This document shows positions 62,334 through 64,000 of a stretch of 64,000 nucleotides of DNA, one piece after another. Position 1 is the stretch's first letter, and each line of letters opens with the position of its first letter. The stretch comes from Opeltia flavorubescens. Taxonomy: Eukaryota > Ascomycota > Lecanoromycetes > Teloschistales > Teloschistaceae. The position numbers and the translations under genes are program-made. The notes under the pieces were generated by a model. The model was not told the DNA's origin. It worked only from the letters and a program-made list of their open reading frames with translations, and searched no databases. The stretch is taken from contig KE546982.1 of assembly GCA_000442125.1 (NCBI GenBank), forward strand, positions 106,639 to 170,638, in the 5' to 3' direction.

Positions 62334-64000
62334 TATAAATATAGGTATATCTCTTATAAAAGCTTTTAGCGGTATTATATAATTTTATTTTAATAATTTA
62401 TTTTAATTAATTTTATTAATAGATTTTTAAAAGATTTTTAAAGAGAATAAAAAAATTTTAAATTAAATTTCCGGTGGATTTTCTATTGAGGATTTAATAA
62501 AGTTTTTAAATAAAAATTTCTTTATATTTTAAATATTTAATATTTATTAAAAATTTTATTTTTATATATTCTAAAATAAATTAAATAGAATTAAATATTA
62601 TTTTAAAGTCTTTTTTTAAATTTAATAATATTTAAAAATTTTCAAGTGTATTTAATTTAAAAGTTTTATATAGCTATCTATAATTATTTTATTAATAGAT
62701 AAGAAATAAAAGTTAATTATTTTAGTATCGATTTTTTTTTTAAACTATTTAACTTAAATATTTATATACTTTTAATATTTATTAAACTAGAAGCTTTTAT
62801 TTAAAATAATTGAGCTTTAAATAATATTTTAAATAATAATAGTTTTAAATTTAAAAAATTACTATTCTAATACTATTTAGTTTAGAAGGTTCTAAAGTTA
62901 TATAGCTTCTTTAATAGCCTGGATTTATTTAATTATTTCGGCTTTATAAATAGATAAAATTACTATAATTTAACATTTTAAAAACTAATTAAAAGTTCTA
63001 CTCACTATATTAAAATTATACCTGGAAGTTAACCGTATATATAGATTAATTACCCGCTTAATTAGAATCTATATAATTTATAAAAACTTATAAGTCGCTT
63101 TTATAAAGAAAGATCTAGTAAAAAATCCTTTTAAAATACCGGAAAATTTATTTAATAGTATTCTAATAGTATTTTAATAAATTTAAACTATATTAATTAC
63201 TAATTAAAATATTATAAATAGTATTAAGGTGGATTCTAACTATAGCGTATATAAGAAATCTAATTATAGATTAAGATTATTTTTAAAATTCGGATAAATA
63301 ATCGTAATTAAAAAGAGTAGATTTAAGATAATAAATAGTTTCTATAGATATAGTAATAAGCTTATAATTCTAGAATTTATCGTTTTTAAGGATTTATTTA
63401 ATATAAGTAGCCTAATTAAATTAAAGGATTTGGTTTAGTATATTATAGGTAATTTTTATATTTAAATAGAAATTTAATTGATTTATATCTATTATTTTAA
63501 CAAATTATAATAAATATTATTATATTTAATTAATTTTAAAGATATTAGACCTTGTTATAAAGATATTATTTATATAAACTTTAATGATTTTATATTTATT
63601 AATAAAAACGCTATAATTAGCTAGTAAAAAACTAAAGCCGAGGGTTTAAAAAAAACCGGCGAAATAGACGTATTATATTTAAAAGGACTATTTAAAACTA
63701 TAAAAGGTTTTTTTAAATCTATAATCAAGCTAAAGAAACCTTTTTAAAAATCTATAGGCAATAAAATATAAATTTCTTCCTTAATAATACTATAGAAAAA
63801 AGTAATAATAATATTTATTTATTAGAAGTCCTAATCTATTATTATAGCGATTATAAAAATAGTCTTATAATTTATAAATTTAATTATTAAAGCGAAAGTT
63901 TTATTGGAATTAACAATTTACTATTATTTAAATCTTTAAATAACTTATTAAACTTTAAAATAGAGGATATTATTATAAATATCCTTTTTAATTTTATATA
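62334..64000. other. Unassigned RIP-mutated DNA to the window end
   Basis: CA and TG are scarce and all frames are broken. Stretches near 62920-63150 and 63230-63480 on the plus strand have coding-like composition, but nothing can be named. If the 11.9-kb element is real, this should be the continuation of 49.1-50.44 kb. Confidence 0.5.

Noticed and set aside
62470-62500. GGTGGATTTTCTATTGAGGAT resembling the left end of the 709-bp element
   Set aside because: The match is about 20 bp with several mismatches, is not at an element end, and has no partner nearby.

Overview
The window looks like a gene-free, nested-repeat block from a filamentous ascomycete that has been heavily mutated by repeat-induced point mutation (RIP). 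No intact protein-coding gene, rRNA gene or convincing tRNA gene is visible. Nearly everything outside a few small islands is A/T with CpA and TpG almost absent, while CT, CC, CG, TAG and CTA survive. That is the dinucleotide pattern of C-to-T change at CpA on both strands. Readable fragments of Ty3/gypsy reverse transcriptase, integrase and chromodomain remain, with Cys turned to Tyr, Asp to Asn and Gln to stop. A centromeric or other AT-isochore position is plausible but is inference; the species is not identifiable from this sequence alone.

Layout. 1-4.69 kb is an almost pure A/T tract with small satellites. 4.69-5.03 kb is an un-mutated island. 5.13-8.0 kb is unassigned A/T-rich DNA. From 8.0 to 32.3 kb four retroelements are stacked inside each other: chromovirus copy A (8003 to about 32308) was hit by a second gypsy family (10286-15734, TSD TAATA) and by chromovirus copy B (15985-32248, TSD TTAAA). 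Copy B was hit by a miniature element with 99-bp terminal direct repeats (16372-24911) and by a 709-bp TA-flanked element (26503-27211). The miniature element was hit by chromovirus copy C (17432-24629, 205-bp LTRs, TSD TATTA), the youngest and least mutated. From 32.3 to 48.7 kb lies chromovirus copy D, which carries a 406-bp island element and an 8.9-kb DNA transposon with a perfect 8-bp target duplication (35175-44073). An inverted chromovirus scrap abuts copy D at 48738.

From 49.1 kb to the end the DNA is RIP-mutated and mostly unassigned. It holds a possible 11.9-kb inverted-repeat element (50443-62333) that encloses an 850-bp inverted-repeat element (56935-57790), a second copy of the 406-bp island element in the opposite orientation (59637-60033), and a four-unit 63-bp repeat that keeps an open 21-residue periodicity (61535-61786).

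What the parts say together. Comparing the chromovirus copies with each other gives empty-site sequence for most insertions, so the order of events can be read directly. The deeper an element lies in the nest (younger), the more G and C it keeps. The short islands that still hold CpA and TpG were either too short for RIP, single-copy, or arrived after RIP had acted. All coding remnants are dead; the interest lies in the short, unfamiliar elements and in the reconstruction of the nest.
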